This document shows, one piece after another, positions 1 to 8,437 of a stretch of DNA of 64,000 nt. This stretch comes from Azophilus sp965200465. GTDB lineage: Bacteria; Pseudomonadota; Gammaproteobacteria; Pseudomonadales; Azotimanducaceae. Each line of letters starts with the position of its first letter. The first letter of the stretch is position 1. A program made the translations under genes and the position numbers. Under the pieces are notes generated by a model, which saw only the letters and a list, made by a program, of their open reading frames with translations, was not told the origin of the DNA and did no database searches. The DNA is taken from positions 3,472,001 to 3,536,000 of the forward strand of contig OZ241358.1 in assembly GCA_965200465.1 (NCBI GenBank), read 5' to 3'.

Positions 1-1338
1 ATCGAAGCGTCCCACCGCATCGGCGGGCGGGTGCTCACCCTGCGCGGCGGGGACTTGGTGGATGAGATGGGCAATCCGCAAACCTGCCGGTTTGACGACC
101 ATCCCGGCCTGTACTTCAACGCCGGCCCGGCGCGCATCCCCGCCCATCACCGGCTGGTGCATCACTACTGCAAGGCCTTGGGCGTGCCGCTGGAGGTGTT
201 CGTCAACGAGAACTACCACGCCTGGGTGCAGGACCCCAACGCCTTCGGCGGCAAGCCGGTGCGGATGCGGGAGCTGATGGCGGACGCTCGGGGCTTCATG
301 ACGGAGCTCATCGCCAAGTCCCCCAATCGGGCGCAATTCGATGAGCCCTTTAGCGCCGCGGACGCGGAGCGCCTGTTCGAGTTTCTGCGCATCTACGGCG
401 ACCTGGACGCCAAGGGCCGCTATCGGGGCAGCGCCCGCGCCGGCCATGCCTCCGGCGGCTGGCTGGAGGCGCCCACGCTGAAGGCGCCCTTGGACTTCAG
501 GCAAATCCTGAACGCCAAGTTTTGGCGCGAGGCCATGCACTGGGGGGAATTGTCGGACCAAGCCGCGCCCATGATGCAGGTGGTGGGCGGCAGCGACAAC
601 CTCATCAAGGGCTTCGCCGCGCAGCTCAAAAGCCCCATCCTCACCCGAGCGCCGGTGCAGGCCATCAACTTGGCCGAAGACGGGGTTTCCGTCATCTACA
701 GCCAGCGGGGCGAAAACAAGGCGGTCCGCGCCGACTACTGCCTGAACAACATTCCGGCGCACCTGCTGGCCGGCATCCACAACAATTTTCCCGCGCCGTA
801 CTTTGCAGCCTTGGGCCTCGTTTATTGGGACAAGCTGATGAAGATCGCCTTCCAGATGTCCAAGCGGTTTTGGGAGGAGGAGGGCATCTACGGCGGCATC
901 TCCTGGACCGGGCAGGAAATAGAGCAAATTTGGTATCCCAGCCACGGCCACAACGGCGCCAAGGGCATTGTGGTCGGCGCCTACACCTTTGAGGCCGAGA
1001 CCACCCAAGCGTTCGCCAGGCTGACGCCGGCCGAGCGCCTGCAAAGGGCCATTGAGCAGGGCGCCGCCATCCATCCGAAGTATGCGAGCTACGTCGAAAA
1101 CGGCGTGAGCGTGCCTTGGAACCGCATGAACCACATGATGGGCTGCGGCAACTTCGGCACCGATGAGGATCGCAAGCGCTGGTTCAAGACCCTGCAAAGC
1201 CCGGCGGGCAGGCACTACCTGATGGGCGATCAAATCAGCTACCACCCCGGCTGGCAGGAAGGGGCGCTTAGCTCCGCCCACTTCGCGCTGGCGCACATTA
1301 ACGAACGCGCCAAGGCGGAGGCGAACGGCGATGCGTAG
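1..1338 (+). CDS. FAD-dependent amine oxidase/dehydrogenase, 5' end cut by window
   Basis: The reading frame is open from base 1, and its first codons give EASHRIGGRV, the conserved segment just after the FAD-binding Rossmann motif of flavin monoamine oxidases. The start therefore lies upstream of the window, and the ATG at 31 is internal. The C-terminus (GDQISYHPGWQEGALSSAHF) is the second FAD-contacting signature of the family. The enzyme should oxidise a C-N bond to an imine. The stop overlaps the following cytochrome c frame, and a RidA gene comes next. This suggests the flavin passes electrons to cytochrome c rather than only to oxygen, as known for the nicotine enzyme NicA2 with CycN. 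The substrate cannot be read from sequence. Whether the protein is exported is unknown because its N-terminus is missing. Confidence 0.88.
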   Translation: MEASHRIGGRVLTLRGGDLVDEMGNPQTCRFDDHPGLYFNAGPARIPAHHRLVHHYCKALGVPLEVFVNENYHAWVQDPNAFGGKPVRMRELMADARGFMTELIAKSPNRAQFDEPFSAADAERLFEFLRIYGDLDAKGRYRGSARAGHASGGWLEAPTLKAPLDFRQILNAKFWREAMHWGELSDQAAPMMQVVGGSDNLIKGFAAQLKSPILTRAPVQAINLAEDGVSVIYSQRGENKAVRADYCLNNIPAHLLAGIHNNFPAPYFAALGLVYWDKLMKIAFQMSKRFWEEEGIYGGISWTGQEIEQIWYPSHGHNGAKGIVVGAYTFEAETTQAFARLTPAERLQRAIEQGAAIHPKYASYVENGVSVPWNRMNHMMGCGNFGTDEDRKRWFKTLQSPAGRHYLMGDQISYHPGWQEGALSSAHFALAHINERAKAEANGDA

Positions 1339-2251
1339 CCCTACGCCAACGTTCATGGCGCACGGCAAGGAGCGGAGACTTGCCGCCTCGCCCAAAGCAG
1401 CCGGCTTGCCTCCCCGCCTCAGGCAACGGCGTGGGCTGCGCGCTCCCACTGGTCCCGCGCCGCGATGCGCATTGGGGAACGCCCGGCGGGCCAGGGGGCA
1501 AAGGCGCAGCCAGTGCAGTTCGAGCTTGGGGGCATCAACGCGGTTTGGCGCAGCCTTTGAAGCGAGTCGGCTGTGTTTTGCAGCCGGCTTCGCTAGGTGC
1601 TTCCCGCTGCCGACCAGCCTTTGGCGGCGCCTCATTTACGCGCTCTCCGTCGCCGCGGCTTGGATGCCCGCCGCCCAGGCGGAAGGGGGGCCGGTGGCCG
1701 CGCCCCCTGAACTGGGTTACTGCGCGGTTTGCCACGGCGTGGAGCTTCGGGGCAACGCGCTGCTCGATGCGCCCAACCTTTCGGTGTTGCCGTCTTGGTA
1801 CGTGCAGCGGCAGCTGGAGGGCTACAAGAGCGGCCTGCGCGCCCCCGCCGGCAGCCCGGACCTGCACGGGCGGGAGATGCAGCCCATGGCCGCGGTCTTG
1901 GACGCCGTCGGCGTTCAGGCGGCATCGGCCTATGTGGACAGCGTCCCCGCATACGCGCCGCCGCCCACCGTGCAGGGAGACGCCGTGCGCGGCGAGAGCC
2001 TCTACCGCACCTGCATCGCCTGCCACGGCGAACGCGGCCAAGGCAACGAGTCCCTAAGCAGCCCGCCGCTGGCCGGGCAAAGCGACTGGTACTTGGTGCG
2101 GCAACTGCACAACTACCGCTCCAGCGCCCGGGGCGGCGTCCCCGGCGATCTCTGGGGCGCCCAAATGCGGGCTTCCACGGCCGTCCTGCAAAGCGATGCG
2201 GACGTTCGTGACGTGGTGGCCTACATCAATTCACTGAACGCCAAGCCTTAA
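1331..2251 (+). CDS. Di-heme c-type cytochrome (c4-like), start uncertain
   Basis: Two CxxCH heme sites are visible, CAVCH and CIACH, each followed by a similar segment (SWYVQRQLEGYKSG and DWYLVRQLHNYRSS). This is the duplicated layout of cytochrome c4-type periplasmic electron carriers. A signal peptide (LIYALSVAAAWMPAAQA) precedes the first heme domain. The start is a problem. The ATG at 1331 overlaps the amine oxidase stop but adds about 95 Arg/Pro-rich residues before the signal peptide. The only nearer in-frame start is a TTG at 1526, with no good ribosome site. It probably accepts electrons from the upstream flavoenzyme. Confidence 0.82.
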   Translation: MRSPTPTFMAHGKERRLAASPKAAGLPPRLRQRRGLRAPTGPAPRCALGNARRARGQRRSQCSSSLGASTRFGAAFEASRLCFAAGFARCFPLPTSLWRRLIYALSVAAAWMPAAQAEGGPVAAPPELGYCAVCHGVELRGNALLDAPNLSVLPSWYVQRQLEGYKSGLRAPAGSPDLHGREMQPMAAVLDAVGVQAASAYVDSVPAYAPPPTVQGDAVRGESLYRTCIACHGERGQGNESLSSPPLAGQSDWYLVRQLHNYRSSARGGVPGDLWGAQMRASTAVLQSDADVRDVVAYINSLNAKP

Positions 2252-2283
2252 CCCCAACCAAACAAACAACAGGAGCCAGCCAA

Positions 2284-2772
2284 ATGCGCAAACATCTCCT
2301 CGCCCTAGCCGGGCTGCTTGCCGGCGCGAGCGCCGTGGCGGACATCACCCGCTACCCGCTGCCCAACAACTCCACCTTTCCCATCGCCCAAGCGGTGCAG
2401 GTGCCGGCGGGCGCCACCCTGGTGTTCCACAGCGGCACGGTGCCGGCGCCGGCCAACCCGGAGGCCGACCCACTCAGCCAGGAATACTGGGGGGATACGG
2501 AAACCCAAGCGCGGTCTGTTTTCGCGCGCATGAAGACGTCCTTGGAGAAGCTGGGCCTTTCCTTCGGGGACGTGGTGAAGATGACGGTGTTCTTGGTTGG
2601 CGTGCCGGAACTCGATGGGCGCTTGGATTTCGACGGCTTCATGCGCGCCTACAGAATGCACTTCGGCACCGAGGCGCAGCCCAACCTGCCGGCCCGCTCC
2701 GCCGTGCAGGTGGCCGGTTTGGTGCGGCCGGGCATGTTCGTGGAGGTGGAGGCGGTGCTCGCCCGGCCTTAG
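2284..2772 (+). CDS. Exported RidA (YjgF/YER057c/UK114) family protein
   Basis: A 162-residue RidA-fold protein. The C-terminal signature LPARSAVQVAGLVRPGMFVE contains the arginine that RidA enzymes use to bind the carboxylate of enamine/imine substrates. Unlike cytosolic RidA it begins with a hydrophobic signal sequence (MRKHLLALAGLLAGASAVAD), so it should act in the periplasm. RidA hydrolyses reactive enamines/imines to ketones plus ammonia. Placed after an amine-oxidising flavoenzyme and a cytochrome c, it would deal with the imine product. An AGGAG ribosome site lies just upstream of the ATG. Spacing of 32 bp to the cytochrome gene supports co-transcription. Confidence 0.85.
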   Translation: MRKHLLALAGLLAGASAVADITRYPLPNNSTFPIAQAVQVPAGATLVFHSGTVPAPANPEADPLSQEYWGDTETQARSVFARMKTSLEKLGLSFGDVVKMTVFLVGVPELDGRLDFDGFMRAYRMHFGTEAQPNLPARSAVQVAGLVRPGMFVEVEAVLARP

Positions 2773-2899
2773 TTTTAGCCAACGCCTTTTGGTGCTAGGA
2801 TCCGGCGTCCGCGCTTAGGCGGTGCCCCGAGCCTGCCTCGGGCAAATGCAAAAGTGGCTTTGTCTTGATGAACCATCGGTCGAATTCAGGAGAGCTGGA

Positions 2900-5491
2900 A
2901 TGATCGGATCACAGCATTGGAAGGCGGCGTTTACAGTGCCGCTGGGTTTTTTGGCGCTGACGGTCGGCGCTTCGCCGGTCTTGGCGCAAACTGCGCAAGC
3001 GGGGCCGGAGGCGGAAATCGAGGAGCTTGTGGTGGTCGGCTCCCGGGCCTGGTTGGAGCGTTCCGCATCCGACATGCCGGTGCCGGTCGATGTGATCGCC
3101 GGCGGGGACTTCCAGGCCCACGGCAGCACGGACATGGACAGCCTTATTGCCGCCTTGGTGCCGTCCTACAACGTCTCCCAAGAGGCCATCAGCGACGCCG
3201 CCACCTTCATTCGCCCGGCCAACCTGCGGGGCCTGCCGCCGGATGCCACCCTGGTGTTGGTCAACGGCAAGCGCCGCCACCGGGCGGCGGTCATCGCCTT
3301 GCTGGGCTCCGGCGTCTCGGCCGGTTCCCAAGGGCCGGATCTGTCGGCGATTCCCGCCATCGCAGTGGGCCGTCTGGAGGTGCTGCGGGACGGCGCCTCC
3401 GCCCAATATGGATCGGACGCCATCGCCGGCATCATGAACTTCGTGCTGCGGGACGACACGGACGGGCTGGAAGTGGACCTGAAGTGGGGCAGCCACTACG
3501 AAGGTGATGGGGACGCCCTAACCATTTCCAGCAACTTGGGTTTGCCCCTGACGGACGCCGGCTACGCCAACTTCAGCTTCGAGTTCAAGCAATCAGACCC
3601 CACCAATCGCAGCGTTCAGCGCGGTGACGCGGCGGCCTTGATCGCCGCCGGCAATGCCGCCGTGCGTCAGCCGGCCGCGCAGATCTGGGGTGCGCCGGAA
3701 ATCTCGGACGACTACAAGCTGTTCGGCAACCTAGGCTTGGAGCTGGGCAACGGCAGCGAGGCCTACGCCTTCGGCAATTGGGCCAAGCGGCAGGTGGAGG
3801 GCGGCTTCTTCTACCGCAACCCGCACACCAGAGGCGGCGTGTTCCGCGGGCCGGCGCTTGAGGACGGCACCCCCACCGTCAAGGTGGCGGATTTCAATCT
3901 CACAGCCGACCAGATCGCCGCCGGCATGGCCAGCGATTGCCCGGCGGTGCGGGTCGTCAACAATGTGGCGGACCCGGCGGCATTGGCCGCTGTTGCAGCG
4001 GACCCGAACTGCTACTCGTTGATCGAGAAATTCCCCGGCGGCTTCACGCCGCAATTCGGCGGCTTCGTCAAGGACATGAGCATTGCCGGCGGCATTCGCG
4101 GGGATCTGTCCAACGGTTGGCGCTATGATCTGAGCGCCGTGGCCGGGCGCAGCAACGCCTCCTTCTACATCTACAACACCATCAACCCGCAGTTGCTGAC
4201 CATGGGCAACGACATTCCCACCTACTACGAGGCCGGCGCCTACACGGAGACGGACCGGGTGGTCAACCTGGATCTGTCCAAGCCGGTCGATTTGGGCCTG
4301 TATTCGGAGGTCAACTTCGCCTTCGGCTTAGAGTATCGGGACGAGACCTTCAAGATTGAGAACGGCGAGCCCAACTCCTATTTCATCGACCGGAATTTGG
4401 CCGCCCAAGGCTTCGGCATCGGCTCCAACGGCTTTCCGGGCTTCCAGCCGGGAGACGCCGGCTCCAACACCGTGCGCGCCTACGGCGCCTATGTGGACGT
4501 GGAGGCCAACGTGACGGAGCAGTTCCTGCTCGGCGGCGCCCTCCGCTATGAGGACTACCCGAAATTCGGCGACACCTTGGACTTCAAGGTTTCCGCAAGG
4601 CTGCAGTTGGCGGACAACTTTGCCCTGCGCGGCTCAGTCAGCAGCGGCTTCCGGGTGCCGACCGCCGGGCAGGCGAACCTGCGCAATGTCACCACGGAGT
4701 TCCTGGACGGCCAGTTGGCGGACACGGCCACCCTGCCGCCCACCAATCCCATCGCCCAGCAGCTAGGTGCGGAGGCGCTCAAGCCGGAGGAGTCCCTGAA
4801 CGTCACCGCCGGCGTTCTGCTCAGCCTTGGCCCGATCGACGTGACCGTGGACTACTACAACATCAAGGTGAAGGACCGCATCGCCTTTACCAAACAGTTC
4901 AGGCTGACCGATGCGGACAAGGCGGCCCTTCTGGCCGCCGGCGTGTCCGATGCCACCAGCTTCACCTCGGTGCGCTTTTTCTCCAATCAGCAGACGGTCA
5001 AGGCTGCCGGCTTCGATGTGGTGGCCACCTTGCCGTTTGAGTTTGCCGGCGGTTCCTCGGATCTGACCTTGGCGGGCAACATCTCAGATTTGGACCTCAC
5101 CAAGTTCAACCCCGAATTCACGGATGAGAAGACCCAGTTGCAAATCGAGCGCAGCCGTCCAGACTCCAAGTTCACCCTGACCTGGAACCACCTGACGGGT
5201 CCTTGGCGCTTAATGGCCCGGGCGCGCTATTACGGCGAGTATTACGATGCCCCGGTCAATGACGGGACCATCGCCTACTTCCCGAACTCTCGGGTGCTGT
5301 TCGACTTTGAGGGCTCCAGGCGGTTCGGTGAATCCCTGACGCTGCTACTTGGCGCGCAGAACGCCTTTGACGCCTACCCGCAAAAGATCCCCACTGGCGA
5401 AGTGACGGGGCTGATCTATTCGGAGCAGTCGCCATTCGGCTTCAACGGCGGCTTCTACTACCTGCGGGCAAGCTGGGAGTGGCTGCGCTAG
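2900..5491 (+). CDS. TonB-dependent outer-membrane receptor
   Basis: About 863 residues. I place the start at the ATG at 2900 because AGGAG precedes it and it directly begins a signal peptide ending near VLAQ. The in-frame ATG at 2822 adds a segment unlike a signal sequence. A TonB-box-like stretch (EIEELVVVGSR) is followed by a plug domain (VPVDVIAGGDF; LRGLPPDATLVLVNGKR; GAEVLRDGASAQYGSDAIAG-type motif) and a long beta-barrel ending in an aromatic residue near the C-terminus. It would import a ligand too large for porins, powered by TonB. It follows the amine oxidase/cytochrome/RidA genes in the same direction after 127 bp, so it may import their substrate, but that is inference from position. 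Confidence 0.93.
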   Translation: MIGSQHWKAAFTVPLGFLALTVGASPVLAQTAQAGPEAEIEELVVVGSRAWLERSASDMPVPVDVIAGGDFQAHGSTDMDSLIAALVPSYNVSQEAISDAATFIRPANLRGLPPDATLVLVNGKRRHRAAVIALLGSGVSAGSQGPDLSAIPAIAVGRLEVLRDGASAQYGSDAIAGIMNFVLRDDTDGLEVDLKWGSHYEGDGDALTISSNLGLPLTDAGYANFSFEFKQSDPTNRSVQRGDAAALIAAGNAAVRQPAAQIWGAPEISDDYKLFGNLGLELGNGSEAYAFGNWAKRQVEGGFFYRNPHTRGGVFRGPALEDGTPTVKVADFNLTADQIAAGMASDCPAVRVVNNVADPAALAAVAADPNCYSLIEKFPGGFTPQFGGFVKDMSIAGGIRGDLSNGWRYDLSAVAGRSNASFYIYNTINPQLLTMGNDIPTYYEAGAYTETDRVVNLDLSKPVDLGLYSEVNFAFGLEYRDETFKIENGEPNSYFIDRNLAAQGFGIGSNGFPGFQPGDAGSNTVRAYGAYVDVEANVTEQFLLGGALRYEDYPKFGDTLDFKVSARLQLADNFALRGSVSSGFRVPTAGQANLRNVTTEFLDGQLADTATLPPTNPIAQQLGAEALKPEESLNVTAGVLLSLGPIDVTVDYYNIKVKDRIAFTKQFRLTDADKAALLAAGVSDATSFTSVRFFSNQQTVKAAGFDVVATLPFEFAGGSSDLTLAGNISDLDLTKFNPEFTDEKTQLQIERSRPDSKFTLTWNHLTGPWRLMARARYYGEYYDAPVNDGTIAYFPNSRVLFDFEGSRRFGESLTLLLGAQNAFDAYPQKIPTGEVTGLIYSEQSPFGFNGGFYYLRASWEWLR

Positions 5492-5534
5492 CCTGGCATC
5501 CGCGCACCCCTTGCCCGCGCCGGCGAACCAGCAC

Positions 5535-6464
5535 TTAAGGCTGTTGCCGGAGCCAAGCCGCCACTATGTCCGAGGCGCATGCGGACCAAACGCCCGTGCG
5601 CCCGGACAGATGCTTCAGAACCCGCTCCAAGGCGCCTATTCGATGCGGCTGCCCCAGCAGCCAGGGATGGAGCGACAGCGTCAGCAGCCGCCCGTGGCCG
5701 GTGCTTTCCGCCTCGTCAAGCAGCTGGTCGCAGGCGTCCTCCACCTGTTGCGCGTACTCCCACTCCGAATGCAGGTTGTCCTGAATGACGAATCGATCCT
5801 CCAATTCCAAGGACAGCGGCAGAGCGACCAATGCACCCTGTTGGGTGCGGAACTCATAGGGCAGGTCGTCGTTCAGCCAGTCGCCCATGTAGCGGACGCC
5901 TTGGGCGGCCAGCAGGTCCGGGGTGTTGCGGCTTTGCGAGCGGGCCGGGCTTAGCCAGCCCTCCACGGATTGTCCCGTGGCGGTGCGCAGAGTGCGCAGG
6001 GAGCGTTCGATTAACGCCGCCTCCTGCTCCGCCGGCAGGCCGCCGTGGTGCATGCTGTCCATGTGCCAGGAGCTGGCCAGAATTTCATTGCCGCGCTCGA
6101 CCAGCCGCTCCAGCAGCGCCGGATAGCGCTGCGCAATCGCCGCGTTCACCGAGAAGGTGGGCGTGACGCCGCAGCGGTCCAGGGCGTCCAGGCAGCGGAA
6201 GACGCCCACCCGGTTGCCGTAGTCCCGCAGCGTGAAGTGGCGCAGGTCAGGGTAGGCGGTGGTCATGCCGCTGGGGGGCGGGAAGGGCTTGCCGCTTTGG
6301 TTCAAGGGAAAGAACTGCACGGCGACGTTCACCCAAAGGGCCACCTTGGCACCGCTTGGCCAAGCCACGGCCGGCCGCTGCGCCAGCATGGACCAGTCGT
6401 AGCGGTCGTGGTCCATCCCGTAGCGGCGCAAGGGATACTGCAAGTAGCGCGGATCTAACGCCAT
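5535..6464 (-). CDS. Polysaccharide-deacetylase-fold protein, PuuE-like (1)
   Basis: About 309 residues with the NodB-type deacetylase fold of the PuuE/allantoinase branch. Visible conserved segments are RDYGNRVGVFRCLDALDRCG, GNEILASSWHMDS and a C-terminal SLHPWLLGQPHRI. I chose the ATG at 6464 because ALDPRYLQYPLRRYGMDHDR is a typical N-terminus of this branch. An upstream in-frame start would add 13 residues. Members hydrolyse C-N bonds of cyclic ureides or related amides, but the branch is broad and this substrate is unknown. It is downstream of a second paralogue on the same strand and converges with the TonB receptor gene, so the two sets end tail to tail. Confidence 0.82.
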   Translation of the reverse strand: MALDPRYLQYPLRRYGMDHDRYDWSMLAQRPAVAWPSGAKVALWVNVAVQFFPLNQSGKPFPPPSGMTTAYPDLRHFTLRDYGNRVGVFRCLDALDRCGVTPTFSVNAAIAQRYPALLERLVERGNEILASSWHMDSMHHGGLPAEQEAALIERSLRTLRTATGQSVEGWLSPARSQSRNTPDLLAAQGVRYMGDWLNDDLPYEFRTQQGALVALPLSLELEDRFVIQDNLHSEWEYAQQVEDACDQLLDEAESTGHGRLLTLSLHPWLLGQPHRIGALERVLKHLSGRTGVWSACASDIVAAWLRQQP

Positions 6465-6576
6465 TCGCCGTCCGCCCATAGGGGCGGTCCGTTGGCTGCG
6501 CACCCTGTGCTAAGGGACCGCGACATCGTTCACGTCTCAACCACAGAGCAAGGGCATTGACAGTTCGCCGATGCGC

Positions 6577-7491
6577 TCATGGCTCGGGATCCCCCGCCCC
6601 AGCGGCAACGGCCTGATCGTAGTAGTGCGTCAAGTAGTGCTCGGCGATCTCCCGCCCCGTGGTCACCCAGACGTCGGCATGGCCGACCACATGGGCCAGC
6701 GCCTCCGCAAAGGCGCGGATGCGGTGCGGGTGCCCCACCTGGTAGGCGTGCAGGGGCACGCACATCACCGTGCCGCCCTGCTCCCCTTCTTGGTAAAGGC
6801 GGTCGAACGCCTGCTTGATCATGTCCCCGTAGCGCCGGGGCTCGATGCGGTTGACCACATAGGCGATGGTGTCGTTGAGCTCCAGGGAGTAGGGCACCGA
6901 AACAAAGGGCTTGCCGGAGCGCACCCGCACGGGCGTTGGCTGGTCGTCGTGGAACAGATCGCAGGTGTAGATGCCGCCGGCCTCGCTGAACAGGTCCAGG
7001 GTGCGTTCCGTATGGGTCAGCGCCGGCGCAAGGTAGCCGGCACACTGCTGCCCGGTGTGTTCGGCGATGGTGTGCATGGAGTCCTCGATCATGGCCCTTT
7101 CCTGGGCCTCGTCCATGCCGTAGGCGTAGCGAGTGTTGTAGATGCCGTGGCTGAAGAACTCCCAGTCCCGCGCCTTGCACAGTTCGATGATTTCCGGATG
7201 GTGCTCGCACAGGGCCGTCGAAAGGCTGACGGAGCCGCGCACGCCGTATTTGTCGAGAAGCTCCATCATGCGCATGTGCCCCACCCGGTTGCCGTAGTCC
7301 CGGGTGCCGTAGCCTTGGACGTCCGGCACCGGCCGCGGCCAAGCCTTGCGGTGCGGGTTGGGCGCCGGATCCAGTTCGTAGAATTCAATGTTGGGCGCCA
7401 CCCAAAAGGCCAGCTTGGCGCCGTTCGGCCAACGGATGGGCAGGCGTTGGTCCCAGGGCCGATAGTCGTAGAGGCCGAGGTCTTCGCGCAT
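6577..7491 (-). CDS. Polysaccharide-deacetylase-fold protein, PuuE-like (2)
   Basis: A 304-residue paralogue of the preceding gene. Matching segments are TRDYGNRVGHMRMMELLDKY, WEFFSHGIYNTRYAYGM and VPLHAYQVGHPHRIRAFAEA. The His-rich segments and GxPHRI tail are family features. The ORF starts with ATG right after the gap from the isochorismatase-fold gene (12 bp), so the two are probably co-transcribed from the divergent promoter region near 8.3 kb. Two distinct paralogues in one operon suggest either a hetero-oligomer or two successive hydrolytic steps on a nitrogen compound. I cannot assign the substrate. Confidence 0.83.
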   Translation of the reverse strand: MREDLGLYDYRPWDQRLPIRWPNGAKLAFWVAPNIEFYELDPAPNPHRKAWPRPVPDVQGYGTRDYGNRVGHMRMMELLDKYGVRGSVSLSTALCEHHPEIIELCKARDWEFFSHGIYNTRYAYGMDEAQERAMIEDSMHTIAEHTGQQCAGYLAPALTHTERTLDLFSEAGGIYTCDLFHDDQPTPVRVRSGKPFVSVPYSLELNDTIAYVVNRIEPRRYGDMIKQAFDRLYQEGEQGGTVMCVPLHAYQVGHPHRIRAFAEALAHVVGHADVWVTTGREIAEHYLTHYYDQAVAAGAGDPEP

Positions 7492-7503
7492 CTTGGCGGC
7501 GGC

Positions 7504-8217
7504 TTAGAAACCCACTCGCCGAGCTTCCCGAATGGGCCGGCAGCCGGGATGGCTCTCCAACCATGCGGCAACTGCGGCGAAGGGCTCCACGTCCGCGTAC
7601 TTCAGCATCAGGTCGCAGAGGTTGGCGAAGTGGGGAATCTCGTGCTTGTCCGCCACGCACTCTTCGGGAACGATGGTGCGGTAGCCGTGCGACAGGCTGT
7701 CCACCGCCGAGGCGCGCACGCAGCCGGAAGTGCTGCCGCCGGTGAGGATCACCGTATCCACCTGGTGCCAAACCAGCAGGGAGGGGATCGGGCTGTCGTG
7801 AAAGACGCTGGCCATGCGCTTGTTGACCAGGGCGTCCCGGCTGCGGTCCACCTCCAGCCTGGGGTCCAGCTGGGCGCGTTCGCTGTTCTCCTTGATGTTC
7901 TGCAGGGCGTTTTCGGTGTTGGTGCGGGTGCCCCAAACCCCGGCGTCGTCGGCGTTGTCCATGTAGGCCACGAAGGTCCAGATCACCGGCATGTTCTTGG
8001 CGCGGGCCAAGGCGCACAGCCGGTTGACATGTTCAATTTGGCGCGGATCCGTCTGGTAGGCGGTGGGAAAGCGGTCGATGTCCGTGTAGGCCCGCTGCAG
8101 GTCGATGTTGACCAAGGCCGCCTTGTCGCCGAAGCCGAACTTGGCGCGGTTGGGGTTGGACTTCACCTGCGCCCAATACTGGCGCGGGGTCAAATCCGAT
8201 GTCTGCATAAGGGGCAT
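7504..8217 (-). CDS. Isochorismatase-fold cysteine amidohydrolase
   Basis: About 237 residues. The family triad is visible: Asp in ALVNIDLQRAY, Lys in ALVNKRMASVF, and the nucleophile Cys in TGGSTSGCVRASAVDSLSHG. The fold covers N-carbamoylsarcosine amidase, ureidoacrylate and biuret-type hydrolases and nicotinamidases. I use the ATG at 8217 as start; the frame extends further 5' but would run through the regulator's promoter region. It heads the operon with the two PuuE-like genes and is divergent from the GntR regulator, so it is the likely main target. The set looks like a pathway releasing ammonia from an amide- or urea-containing compound. Confidence 0.85.
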   Translation of the reverse strand: MPLMQTSDLTPRQYWAQVKSNPNRAKFGFGDKAALVNIDLQRAYTDIDRFPTAYQTDPRQIEHVNRLCALARAKNMPVIWTFVAYMDNADDAGVWGTRTNTENALQNIKENSERAQLDPRLEVDRSRDALVNKRMASVFHDSPIPSLLVWHQVDTVILTGGSTSGCVRASAVDSLSHGYRTIVPEECVADKHEIPHFANLCDLMLKYADVEPFAAVAAWLESHPGCRPIREARRVGF

Positions 8218-8267
8218 GGGGCCGCGGCCGGTTTGCTGAATTTCCTCCGATTCGAGGATAAAAGCAC

Positions 8268-8281
8268 ATTGATATATCAAT
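8268..8281. promoter_or_regulatory. Perfect 14-bp palindrome, likely operator of the HutC-type regulator
   Basis: ATTGATATATCAAT is its own reverse complement. It lies in the divergent region, 51 bases from the start of the amidohydrolase gene and 157 bases from the regulator's ATG. HutC-subfamily proteins bind short AT-centred palindromes with TTG/CAA arms, so this is the obvious candidate operator. The AT-rich block stands out from the GC-rich surroundings. Confidence 0.55.
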
Positions 8282-8437
8282 AGCAACGGAGCGGCTATAC
8301 TTGCGCTCGTTGCGGCCCGCCGCTGGTTTGCCCGCCTCGGCACGGGGGCGGCAGGTGAATCCGGCGCCGCCAAGCGATCGGCCGGTCGCCGGTTCCAGCC
8401 TCGGCTGCACTGTGGATTGACTTCATAAGAGCGGATC

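Noticed and set aside
2825..2843. Six-base stem CCCGAG/CTCGGG before the TonB receptor
   Set aside because: Too short and without a T-run; no support as a terminator or riboswitch.
6571..8283. A 570-codon frame on the plus strand antisense to the hydrolase operon
   Set aside because: It mirrors the true genes on the other strand; composition and lack of motifs show it is a shadow of GC-rich coding sequence.
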